Below are positions 5,577 through 12,086 of a DNA stretch of 20,461 nucleotides, piece after piece. Made by a program: the position numbers and the translations under genes. The notes beneath the pieces were generated by a model. That model saw nothing but the letters and a program-made list of their open reading frames with translations. It ran no database searches and had not been told where the DNA came from. The stretch's first letter is position 1. The number at the start of each line of letters is the position of its first letter. The stretch is from a virus: the IMG/VR virus record IMGVR_UViG_3300023174_002652, positions 1 to 20,461 of that record. One strand, 5' to 3'.

Positions 5577-5748
5577 TGAGCAACTCCAGAAACTCGGGGT
5601 TACTTGCGATAGATGGGTGACGCGGTGAATAGTTACGGTGCAGTAACTTATTCTTGACCGACAACTCGCGTTGCTCGCGGTCAATGCGACCTTGATTTAC
5701 TTGCAGGTTGCGAACCTTGCGGTTGCGCTTGCGTTGGGCTTTAGACAT
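5569..5748 (-). CDS. Hypothetical small basic protein, 59 aa
   Basis: The product begins MSKAQRKRNRKVRNLQVNQG, a highly basic, probably helical and RNA- or DNA-binding N-terminus, and ends in NPEFLELLNG. AAAGGA lies 9 nt before the ATG, and the palindrome at 5771-5786 lies 22 nt upstream, just before that ribosome binding site. It is the first convincing gene of the leftward operon after the 5.75-6.0 kb control region, and its stop overlaps the next start. Its ribosome binding site and overlap make it likely despite the short length. Function is unknown; a small regulatory or antitermination role is only a guess. Confidence 0.6.
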   Translation of the reverse strand: MSKAQRKRNRKVRNLQVNQGRIDREQRELSVKNKLLHRNYSPRHPSIASNPEFLELLNG

Positions 5749-5769
5749 CTGCCTAATTCCTTTCGTAAT

Positions 5770-5787
5770 CCTGACGGTACTGTCAGG
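5770..5787. promoter_or_regulatory. 16-bp palindrome, copy 4
   Basis: CTGACGGTACTGTCAG at 5771-5786 with an extra flanking C/G pair. It lies 22 nt upstream of the 59-residue gene start, immediately before its ribosome binding site. Confidence 0.6.
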
Positions 5788-5804
5788 GTCTTAGTGATTA
5801 TCAC

Positions 5805-5819
5805 CTTGACTACGTCAAG
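5805..5819. repeat. 15-bp inverted repeat
   Basis: CTTGAC TAC GTCAAG, two perfect 6-bp arms with a 3-bp centre, between the leftward operon's first gene and the tandem repeat. It could be a separate protein binding site. Confidence 0.45.
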
Positions 5820-5850
5820 CCTACCACCTATCCACTCTATTCTCAAGTCA

Positions 5851-5910
5851 AGTACCAAACCAGTAGTGCAGTACCAAATCAGCAGTATCCAAGCACCACA
5901 CCAGTAGTAC
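5851..5910. repeat. Three imperfect tandem repeats of about 20 bp
   Basis: The copies are 5851-5869, 5870-5889 and 5891-5910, each close to the pattern AGTACCAAACCAGTAGTGC. The 20-21 bp period is two helical turns, so bound proteins would sit on one DNA face, as with iterons or operator arrays. The stretch 5749-5958 holds no convincing gene: a TTG-started reading on the minus strand (5697-5918) lacks a ribosome binding site and overlaps a better gene. What it does hold is this repeat, palindrome copies 4 and 5 and a 15-bp inverted repeat, so I read it as a control or origin region. Confidence 0.5.
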
Positions 5911-5926
5911 ACAAGCAAAATCTATT

Positions 5927-5942
5927 CTGACGGTACTGTCAG
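5927..5942. promoter_or_regulatory. 16-bp palindrome, copy 5
   Basis: CTGACGGTACTGTCAG, lying between the terminator of the helix-turn-helix gene and the tandem repeat at 5851-5910. This is where a promoter for the leftward operon would be expected. Confidence 0.6.
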
Positions 5943-5958
5943 TTTGGTTCTACTGGGC

Positions 5959-5990
5959 AAAAAAAATACCCCCCGATTTCTCGAGGGGTA
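5959..5990 (-). terminator. Rho-independent terminator of the helix-turn-helix gene
   Basis: A 10-bp stem with one mismatch (TACCCCCCGA with TCGAGGGGTA, 5967-5990, loop TTTC) is followed on the minus strand by eight T (complement of 5959-5966). It lies 16 nt after the stop of the 6006-6596 gene. The plus-strand side has only CTTTTC, so it may also act weakly rightward. Confidence 0.85.
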
Positions 5991-6005
5991 CTTTTCTGTA
6001 TCTGC

Positions 6006-6596
6006 CTAGATTGTTGCCAGTTCCTTCTCCATAACCTTTTCGGTTAGGTATTCGGCGACAGTCATTAACTCAACCTTGCCCGACATAATCATGTCGGCTA
6101 ATTGGTCGGCTAATGATTCCCAACCCTGAACCTTCATAGGCTTTTCGGTTGGTTCGGATTCCTCGGTTGGTTCGGTTGCCTTAGCCTTAGCCTTGCCCGC
6201 TTTATGGGTTGCCTTGTAAGCCTTTAGCAATTCGCGCCAATCCGTTACTGACTTAACCTTTTCGACCTCGGTTGTTTTCATGTTGTAGTTACCAATGGCC
6301 GAATTAACCTCAACTGCCGTTACCTTGCCATCAGTTACCAAAGCAACGTGACCACTAGCCAACCAGCGACCTATTGTCTTTTCACTTACGCCACTAGCCC
6401 GACTTAGTTCCGCTTTCGACCCATGCTTACGGTTCACACTCATGAACCAGGCGTAGGATTCGGCGCAAGCCACCTCAACCGCGCTAACGGTATCGGTTGC
6501 GACCTTTTCAAGTCGGTTGGTTAGTTCGGTTAGTTCGTTCGTTAGTGAGTTCGCAATCTTGCATGACTCAACCGCGTTTACGAATAGATTTTGCAT
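6006..6596 (-). CDS. Helix-turn-helix DNA-binding protein, 196 aa
   Basis: Residues 59-82 (GSKAELSRASGVSEKTIGRWLASG) form a classic helix-turn-helix with the recognition helix SEKTIGRWL. Ahead of it is a helical region (1-55) that may dimerise; after it come a basic linker with KAGKAKAKA (132-140), an acidic TEPTEESEPTEK stretch and a C-terminal helical domain (157-196). AGGAG 5 nt before the ATG fixes the start. It is a monocistronic unit, with its own promoter candidate at 6725-6753 and a strong terminator right behind it. This arrangement, beside the divergent control region, suits a phage repressor or early regulator, or a replication initiator or partition protein binding repeated DNA sites. 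It is one candidate to bind the 16-bp palindromes. No enzyme domain is visible. Confidence 0.78.
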   Translation of the reverse strand: MQNLFVNAVESCKIANSLTNELTELTNRLEKVATDTVSAVEVACAESYAWFMSVNRKHGSKAELSRASGVSEKTIGRWLASGHVALVTDGKVTAVEVNSAIGNYNMKTTEVEKVKSVTDWRELLKAYKATHKAGKAKAKATEPTEESEPTEKPMKVQGWESLADQLADMIMSGKVELMTVAEYLTEKVMEKELATI

Positions 6597-6724
6597 TATT
6601 TCTCCTAGTGCTAACTAGACGCGCCAATCTGGCACGCCTAGAAAACACTAGGCAGATACTCACTCTTCAATTTTCAGGTAACAGTTGCGCCAAATTCAGT
6701 AGATGCAATTTGAGCAATACAAGA

Positions 6725-6753
6725 ATCATCTCGCGATTCGGTTCTATTGTCAA
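6725..6753 (-). promoter_or_regulatory. Putative leftward promoter of the helix-turn-helix gene
   Basis: On the minus strand a perfect -35 box TTGACA (6748-6753) is followed after 17 nt by GATGAT (6725-6730), 4 of 6 to the -10 consensus. The leader to the ATG would be about 120 nt. Confidence 0.45.
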
Positions 6754-6764
6754 TCCCAGACAAT
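6746..6764. promoter_or_regulatory. Inverted repeat over the -35 box (operator-like)
   Basis: ATTGTC and GACAAT, 6-bp perfect arms separated by 7 nt. One arm contains most of the putative -35 element, so a protein bound here would block the leftward promoter. Confidence 0.4.
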
Positions 6765-6786
6765 AACCCTATGAATACTAAGGATT

Positions 6787-6802
6787 CTGACAGTACTGTC
6801 AG
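6787..6802. promoter_or_regulatory. 16-bp palindrome, copy 6
   Basis: CTGACAGTACTGTCAG, a perfect palindrome in the divergent region, about 35 bp upstream of the putative -35 box of the helix-turn-helix gene. Confidence 0.6.
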
Positions 6803-6851
6803 GGTTCAAAGGTTCATGCCAACTGCCACCACTGCCACCGATTCAGGTACG

Positions 6852-6943
6852 GGCAGATAGTCACCATTAAATAAATCTGCCTTTATTTAATACCTACCTG
6901 CCCCGTCTCAACGGGGTACGGGGTACACGTTGCCAAAGGCAAC
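6852..6943. repeat. Cluster of hairpins in the divergent region
   Basis: The stretch contains ATTAAATAA/TTATTTAAT (6866-6891, 8-nt loop); GGCAGAT (6852-6858) complementary to ATCTGCC (6875-6881), which would compete with it; CCCCGT-CTCA-ACGGGG (6901-6916); a tandem GGGGTAC repeat (6913-6926); and GTTGCC-AAA-GGCAAC (6929-6943). No T-run follows any stem, so these are not standard terminators. There is no convincing gene in 6597-7271. An AT-rich stem among GC-rich hairpins would fit an origin, a packaging site or RNA regulatory structures. Confidence 0.5.
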
Positions 6944-7057
6944 CAATGGACAGGGACAGACACCAACCGACAACATGACCTAGAGTGATTAAACCGAGTC
7001 CCACACACCCACCCATGACTCACTCATATTTTTTCGTGCTGTTTTTGGTATGGGAAG

Positions 7058-7072
7058 CCTTATGTTATAAGG
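7058..7072. repeat. 15-bp inverted repeat CCTTAT-GTT-ATAAGG
   Basis: Two perfect 6-bp arms with a 3-bp centre. The right arm contains TATAAG (7066-7071), which could be a weak rightward -10 box with TTTGGT as a poor -35, so this may be an operator over a promoter. Confidence 0.35.
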
Positions 7073-7082
7073 GTTTTATTCT

Positions 7083-7098
7083 TGTGACGTAAGTCACA
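7083..7098. promoter_or_regulatory. CRP/GlxR-type binding site
   Basis: TGTGACGTAAGTCACA is a perfect match to the CRP-family pattern TGTGA-N6-TCACA and to the actinobacterial GlxR form TGTGANNTANNTCACA. Its centre is about 58 bp before a start site predicted from the -10-like CATAAT at 7136-7141, near the class I activator position. Confidence 0.6.
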
Positions 7099-7135
7099 TA
7101 AAAATAATTAGATACCTATGCGTTACGGGGTATAC

Positions 7136-7141
7136 CATAAT
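7136..7141 (+). promoter_or_regulatory. Candidate late promoter -10 box
   Basis: CATAAT matches TATAAT at five of six bases, with no good -35 box 17 bp upstream (TACCTA). That would suit an activator-dependent promoter served by the CRP/GlxR-type site. Alternative AT-rich boxes lie at 7166-7173. Confidence 0.3.
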
Positions 7142-7175
7142 GGGGTTAGTATAAGTGTATGGTTTTATATTATTA

Positions 7176-7229
7176 GTGTCCCCTGGCGGGACACAGAATG
7201 TAGTTAAAACGCATCGCCTGGCGCGATGC
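7176..7229 (+). ncRNA. Twin leader hairpins with identical CTGGC loops
   Basis: Hairpin A is GTGTCCC-CTGGC-GGGACAC (7176-7194); hairpin B is GCATCGC-CTGGC-GCGATGC (7211-7229). Both have a 7-bp stem and a 5-nt loop. The loops are identical, while base pairs 2, 3 and 6 of the stems differ with both strands changed together. They lie in the probable 5' leader of the terminase gene, ending 42 nt before its ATG. A T-rich stretch follows the second hairpin, so partial termination is possible, but the loop conservation points to recognition by a protein or RNA. Confidence 0.6.
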
Positions 7230-7271
7230 TTTATATGTGTTTTTTATTGTCTAGTTTTTACGAGGTTTATT

Positions 7272-9158
7272 ATGTCTGCCAAGAGTGGAGAGAATCATCA
7301 CTTCACAGTACGGCGCGAACAGGACCAGGCTGCGTTCCTAGCCTCTGTAGCCTCCGGTATTGATGAACATACCGCCCTAGGATTAACAGGCCGTAAACTG
7401 CCTGCGTTAAAGACATGGCTTCGAGATAATAAGTTTGCCTCGCGCCTAGAAGCCGCGCGCACCGAGTCCAATAAACTATTCGGCGAAACCCTAGCCTCTG
7501 GCAAGAATATCGACTATGCCACCTTCTCTAAAGAGTTCCTGAACTCTGAGGTATTCCCACACCATCAGTCCTGGATTGATGTTCTAGAGGGCAATGACCC
7601 ATCTTGGATTCATGAGTCTATGACCTATGAACCAGGCAACCGTCGCCGTCTTCTAATTAACGTACCACCAGAACATGCTAAGTCCACAGTTCTAACTGTA
7701 GGCTACGCGACTTACCGCATAGCCATGGACCCAAATATCCGTATTGTTGTAGTTTCCCAGACTCAGGCTCGCGCCAAAGAATTTCTCTTCTCCATTAAAC
7801 AAAGGCTTACCGAGCCAGCGTGGGCTAAGATGCAATCCGTATACGGACCTGCTGGAGGCTACCAAGCCACCGCAGACCAGTGGACTCAGGATAGAATCTA
7901 TCTAGAGCGCGACTCTGGCGAGAAAGACCCTACCGTACAGGCTATTGGTATGGGTCAACAGATTTACGGTACTCGTGCCGACCTCATCATTCTAGATGAT
8001 GTTATCACCACTACAAACGCCCATGAATGGGAAAAGCAACTTAACTGGCTACAGAAGATGGTTATCACCCGTGTTGGTGCTACCGGTACCCTAGTTATTG
8101 CTGGTACCCGTGTATCCTCTATTGACCTATACAAAGAGATACGCAACCCAGATAACTGGTCTGGCGATAAGTCCCCATTCACCTACCTGGCTATGCCAGC
8201 GGTTTTGGAGTATGCAGACAAACCCGAGAACTGGGTAACTCTCTGGCCCCACTCGGACCGTGTATGGGATGGGGCAGACCCACAATATGACGCAGAACTT
8301 TTAGTACAGGATAAAGATGGATACTACCCAAAGTGGGATGGCAAGCGACTTTTCCACCGCCGCAGTGAAGTTAACCCTTCTACTTGGGCTCTTGTATACC
8401 AGCAGCAAGATGTGGAAGAAGACGCAATCTTTCCGCTCATCTCTGTTAACGCGAGCGTCAACCGCATGCGTAAGCCTGGTACTATCAAGTTCGGTACTCC
8501 AGGACATCCACGAGATGGACAATGGGTAACCATCCTAGGATTTGACCCAGCCATGGTAGGTAATTCTGCTATGGTAGCCTATGCCGTAGAACGGCAAACA
8601 GGGCAACGCATGGTTCTAGATGTGTTTAACATGACAGAACCAACCCCGTCAAAGATTCGTAACCTCATCGAAGAATGGGTTACTAAGTATAACCCGATGG
8701 AAATTCGCATTGAAATTAATGCGTTCCAAAAAGCATTCGCGCTGGATGAAGACCTCCGCATGTGGCTTGCCAATCGGGGTGTCCGATTCAGTGAGCAATT
8801 CACTGGCAAGAACAAGTGGGACACAAACTTTGGCGTTGCTGGTATGTCTGGATTGTTTGGCTCGGTGCGAGAAGGAAAGCACCAAGGCGATAATCTTATA
8901 GAACTACCAGATAATACTAACGAACACATCAAGGCTCTGGTTAACCAGTTAATTACCTGGAAGCCAGATACCAAGAATAAGACCGACTGCGTTATGGCTT
9001 TATGGTTTTGTGAATTGCGAGCAAAAGAACTTGTTCAGCAATCAGGAAGCCGAATTTACCATACCTACAACAGATACGCTACACGTCGCAACGAAGAGCA
9101 ACGCATAGTCTTTGACTTAGACGAACTTGCTGCAGAACAATCATTAATCTACATTTAG
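7272..9158 (+). CDS. terL: Large terminase subunit with N-terminal small-terminase-like domain
   Basis: This ATP-driven motor and nuclease packages phage DNA into the prohead. The ATPase shows NVPPEHAKST (130-139, Walker A type) and ADLIILDD (236-243, Walker B); the RNase H-like nuclease shows GFDPA (D425), IRIEI (E481) and KTDCVMAL (D572). I start at 7272 (628 aa): GAGG lies 6 nt upstream, and a longer reading from 7155 would pass through the twin hairpins. Residues 10-65 contain a helical repeat-like segment (FLASVASGIDEHTALGLTGR, then LPALKTWLRDNKFASRLEAAR) that resembles the DNA-binding helix-turn-helix of small terminase subunits. No separate small terminase gene is visible nearby, so the functions may be fused. 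It is the first gene of the rightward late operon and is followed after 7 nt by the portal. Confidence 0.95.
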   Translation: MSAKSGENHHFTVRREQDQAAFLASVASGIDEHTALGLTGRKLPALKTWLRDNKFASRLEAARTESNKLFGETLASGKNIDYATFSKEFLNSEVFPHHQSWIDVLEGNDPSWIHESMTYEPGNRRRLLINVPPEHAKSTVLTVGYATYRIAMDPNIRIVVVSQTQARAKEFLFSIKQRLTEPAWAKMQSVYGPAGGYQATADQWTQDRIYLERDSGEKDPTVQAIGMGQQIYGTRADLIILDDVITTTNAHEWEKQLNWLQKMVITRVGATGTLVIAGTRVSSIDLYKEIRNPDNWSGDKSPFTYLAMPAVLEYADKPENWVTLWPHSDRVWDGADPQYDAELLVQDKDGYYPKWDGKRLFHRRSEVNPSTWALVYQQQDVEEDAIFPLISVNASVNRMRKPGTIKFGTPGHPRDGQWVTILGFDPAMVGNSAMVAYAVERQTGQRMVLDVFNMTEPTPSKIRNLIEEWVTKYNPMEIRIEINAFQKAFALDEDLRMWLANRGVRFSEQFTGKNKWDTNFGVAGMSGLFGSVREGKHQGDNLIELPDNTNEHIKALVNQLITWKPDTKNKTDCVMALWFCELRAKELVQQSGSRIYHTYNRYATRRNEEQRIVFDLDELAAEQSLIYI

Positions 9159-9165
9159 GGTTACA

Positions 9166-10953
9166 ATGCTAACTATCGAACAAATCACTAACAAGGTAAC
9201 GTCTTTACAAGACCGTTACTCTGCACGTGACCAGCGCATGCGCGATATCACAATGGTTCGTCGTGGCAATATGGAAGCAGTCTACCCAGACATGTTCCCT
9301 GAGGGTATCTCTAAGCCAATGATTGCAAACTTCTGTGACGTAGTAGCACGTGACTTGGCAGAAGTATTAGCACCACTACCATCAGTAAACTGTTCAACAG
9401 TTAACAGCACAAGCGATTCATCTCGCAAGGCTTCTGAAAGACGAAGCATGATTGCTAATAACTACGTTCAATCTTCTGGGTTACAAACTCAGATGTACAC
9501 TGGTGCAGACTGGGCGTTCACATACGCCTACATGCCCATTGTTGTAGAGCCTGACTTTGAGGCTCGTATGCCACGCATCCGTATAGAAAACCCTATGGGT
9601 GCTTACCCAGAGTATAATCGCTATGGAAAGTGCGTATCATACACAAAGCGTTACTTGAAAACTATTCGGGAACTAATCGTAGATTTTCCTGAGTACGAAT
9701 CACTTATCGTAGGTAAACTTGGTCACCAAAACCAAGACCTAAACACCGAACTAGATGTCATGCACTATCAGGATAAAGACCAAATCGTCATGTTCCTGCC
9801 ACAGCGTGACTCGTTGGTGCTGCGTAAAGCAAAGAATCCTTTAGGCAAACTAGCAGTTGTCGTACCTCGTAGACCAGGTATTGACATTGATGACCCACGT
9901 GGTCAATTTGATGACGTGCTATGGGTGCAAATTGCACGAGCACGCTTTTCCCTTCTGGCAATGGAAGCAGCAGAAAAATCTGTACAGGCTCCACTTGTCG
10001 TTCCCCAAGATTTGCAAGAATTTGCATTTGGTCCAGATGCTATTCTTCGCACCAATAATCCTGCAGGTGTACGCCGTGTAGGTCTAGAACTACCTACCGG
10101 TGCATTCACCGAACAGCAGATTCTAGAAACAGAAATGCGTATGGGTTCACGTTACCCTGAAGGTCGCTCAGGAAATATTGATGCAAGCATCGTAACAGGT
10201 TCTGGTGTTCAGGCTTTGATGGGTGGCTTTGATTCACAAATCAAGGCTATGCAGACAATCCTTGGAGATGCACTAGAAGAAGTTATTGCTCTTTGCTTTG
10301 AGATGGATGAAAAACTATTTCCTGGCAAGAAGAAGCAACGTGGTACATTCAATGGTGCTCCATATGAATTTGAATATGATTCAGAAAAAGACATCAATGG
10401 CGACTACACCGTTCAGGTTCGCTATGGTCTTATGGCTGGACTTGACCCATCACGTGCATTAATCTTCTCACTACAGGCTTTACAAGCCAACCTAGTATCC
10501 CGTGATTTTATCATGCGAGAGTTACCATGGAGCATGAATGTTTCAGGTGAACAAGAACGCATTGATATAGAGCGCATGCGTGATTCACTATCAGCATCGC
10601 TAGCGTCTTTGTCTGATGCCATCCCACAGATGGCTATGCAAGGACAAGACCCATCTGAGATTGTTGGACAGATTGCTAAAGTAATTGAACTACGCAAAAA
10701 AGGTGTAGTAATTGAAGAGGCTGTAACTAAGGTATTTGAAAAACCAAAACCAGAAGTTCCAGCACCACCAGCAACTCCAGAACCACAGCAACAGTCAGTT
10801 GACCAAATGGTTGCTCAGTCTATGGGTCAGGCTGCTCCCCCAGCAGAACAACCAACAGGACCAACCGAACCTACTCAGGCTCCACCTGCTGCGCCTGCTG
10901 GGGGACAACCACCAGTTGACTTAGCAGGAATTCTGTCTCAACTTGGCGGATAG
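9166..10953 (+). CDS. Portal protein
   Basis: The portal is the dodecameric ring at one head vertex through which DNA enters and leaves and on which the terminase docks. The call rests on position directly after the terminase, length (595 aa) and a portal-like plan: an N-terminal helical segment, an alpha/beta wing (TGADWAFTYAYMPIVVEPD and ENPMGAYPEYN around 110-150), then a long helical stem region. The last 60 residues are low-complexity Pro/Gln/Ala (PAPPATPEPQQQ and similar), probably a disordered tail inside or outside the head. It starts 7 nt after the terminase stop with a weak GGG before the ATG. Confidence is high from context, moderate from sequence alone. Confidence 0.85.
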   Translation: MLTIEQITNKVTSLQDRYSARDQRMRDITMVRRGNMEAVYPDMFPEGISKPMIANFCDVVARDLAEVLAPLPSVNCSTVNSTSDSSRKASERRSMIANNYVQSSGLQTQMYTGADWAFTYAYMPIVVEPDFEARMPRIRIENPMGAYPEYNRYGKCVSYTKRYLKTIRELIVDFPEYESLIVGKLGHQNQDLNTELDVMHYQDKDQIVMFLPQRDSLVLRKAKNPLGKLAVVVPRRPGIDIDDPRGQFDDVLWVQIARARFSLLAMEAAEKSVQAPLVVPQDLQEFAFGPDAILRTNNPAGVRRVGLELPTGAFTEQQILETEMRMGSRYPEGRSGNIDASIVTGSGVQALMGGFDSQIKAMQTILGDALEEVIALCFEMDEKLFPGKKKQRGTFNGAPYEFEYDSEKDINGDYTVQVRYGLMAGLDPSRALIFSLQALQANLVSRDFIMRELPWSMNVSGEQERIDIERMRDSLSASLASLSDAIPQMAMQGQDPSEIVGQIAKVIELRKKGVVIEEAVTKVFEKPKPEVPAPPATPEPQQQSVDQMVAQSMGQAAPPAEQPTGPTEPTQAPPAAPAGGQPPVDLAGILSQLGG

Positions 10954-10955
10954 CC

Positions 10956-11477
10956 ATGACAACAATTTTAGCAGTGCAATACCAAAATGGTTTTGTATTT
11001 GCAGCAGATAGTCAAATCACTGAAAACGAACGCCCCTACATGCACAGTGATGTTAGAAAAATCACCGAAGATGGTGACTATGTAATTGCTGGGGCAGGAA
11101 ATGCAAGGTTCTGTGATGTTGTCCAGTATGGATGGAAGTTACCTAGATACGATGGAACTGACGGATACCGCTTTATGGTTAGCAAGGTTATCCCGGAGTT
11201 AAAGAAAGCACATGACTCTACTGGAACAACTTTAGAAAAAGATGACGGATTTTCATTCCTAATTGGTTTAGATAATAAGATTTACTATGTTGCTGAAGAT
11301 TACTCGGTACTACGTACCGATACAGGAATCTATGCAATGGGTACTGGTGGAGAACTTGCATTAGGTGCATACTACTCTGGTGCTACAATAAGACAGGCGA
11401 TGCGCACTGCTATTAAGTTTGATGTTAATAGTGGTGGCAAAATACAGATTGTGAAACGAGGAAAGCAAAATGGCTAA
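10956..11477 (+). CDS. Proteasome/HslV-like Ntn hydrolase (N-terminal threonine)
   Basis: The 173 residues read like a proteasome beta/HslV subunit without propeptide. Met1 is followed by TTILAVQ, so T2 would be exposed as the catalytic Thr1 after Met removal. FAADSQIT puts an aspartate (D18) at the position of Asp17, RKI (K35) matches the Lys33 region with one extra residue, and MGTGGELALGA (131-141) corresponds to the GSGG loop with the Ser129 region of the family. The C-terminus (VNSGGKIQIVKRG) is the usual last strand. The gene follows the portal by 2 nt and overlaps the next gene, so it is part of the virion module. A head-maturation protease is the natural guess from position, but known phage maturation proteases are HK97/assemblin-type or ClpP-like. 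Alternatively it may target host proteins. Confidence 0.85.
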   Translation: MTTILAVQYQNGFVFAADSQITENERPYMHSDVRKITEDGDYVIAGAGNARFCDVVQYGWKLPRYDGTDGYRFMVSKVIPELKKAHDSTGTTLEKDDGFSFLIGLDNKIYYVAEDYSVLRTDTGIYAMGTGGELALGAYYSGATIRQAMRTAIKFDVNSGGKIQIVKRGKQNG

Positions 11478-11913
11478 ACAAGGTGGATACCGTAGACCAG
11501 CCAACCCAGCACCAGTTTCAGGACCTGGAAAGTTATCACGTCGTACGGATGGTGGACCAACACAGGGCGCAAAGTACATGGCTGGAAGCGGCAAGTACGG
11601 TGAAGGTAAGGCACTAATGGAAGCACAGCAGAGTGCTCCAATGTCTGGTGGTACACCAGCACCTGCACCAATATCTATACCTAAACCACAATCTCCACTA
11701 GAAAGTTTATTTGCTCCAACACAACGACCAGATGAACCAGTTACTGCTGGAGTTCCAATTGGTCCTGGCGAAAGTCCTATACCAACTCCTGCTGGTAACT
11801 ATGACATGATTAACAAGTATATGCCAGCACTTGAAACAATGGCAGCCCAGCCAGATGCACCAGAAACATTTAAAGCATTTGTCAACTACGTAAAGGTAGA
11901 GTCACAAAAATAA
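11470..11913 (+). CDS. Hypothetical Pro/Gly-rich virion-module protein, 147 aa
   Basis: The protein is of low complexity: a basic, Gly/Pro-rich N-terminus (MAKQGGYRRPANPAPVSGPG), a motif GPTQGAKYMAGSGKYGEGKA at about 33-52, a Pro-rich centre, and a helical C-terminal 35 residues (NYDMINKYMPALETM onwards). Most of it is probably disordered. AGGAAAG before the ATG and an 8-nt overlap with the hydrolase gene support the start. Such proteins beside portal genes can be head-tail or decoration accessories or protease substrates, but I do not recognise a family. Co-translation with the Ntn hydrolase suggests a functional tie. Confidence 0.7.
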   Translation: MAKQGGYRRPANPAPVSGPGKLSRRTDGGPTQGAKYMAGSGKYGEGKALMEAQQSAPMSGGTPAPAPISIPKPQSPLESLFAPTQRPDEPVTAGVPIGPGESPIPTPAGNYDMINKYMPALETMAAQPDAPETFKAFVNYVKVESQK

Positions 11914-12086
11914 TGAGTTTCCAAGAAGATGTTACAGCGTTTGTAAATATCTTTGGTGTGGAAAACTCTGACATAGCATTCCCTTTTGCAATTACTCAGT
12001 GGGAGTCGTCAGATGACCGCAACAAGTTTATTGCACAACTAATACAAATTAACAATGGTCAAAAGATTGGTACCGACAATGGCTAA
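11913..12086 (+). CDS. Hypothetical small protein, 57 aa
   Basis: The ATG overlaps the preceding stop by one base (TAATG), indicating coupled translation. The product (MSFQEDVTAFVNIFGVENSD at the start, AITQWESSDDRNKFIAQLIQ later) is a small, acidic, helical protein with no membrane segment. It fills the only gap between the Pro/Gly-rich gene and the giant gene and overlaps the latter's start. Its size and position resemble small head or tail accessory proteins, but the function is unknown. Confidence 0.6.
   Translation: MSFQEDVTAFVNIFGVENSDIAFPFAITQWESSDDRNKFIAQLIQINNGQKIGTDNG

Noticed and set aside
5697-5918. Minus-strand frame starting TTG at 5918
   Set aside because: No ribosome binding site, covers the tandem repeat and two other motifs, and overlaps the better supported 59-residue gene by 52 nt.
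7155-7271. Longer start for the terminase at 7155 adding 39 residues
   Set aside because: It has no ribosome binding site, would encode the twin hairpins as protein, and the ATG at 7272 has GAGG at ideal distance.
8579-8974. 131-residue minus-strand frame within the terminase gene
   Set aside because: Shadow of the terminase reading frame; no start signals and no motif.
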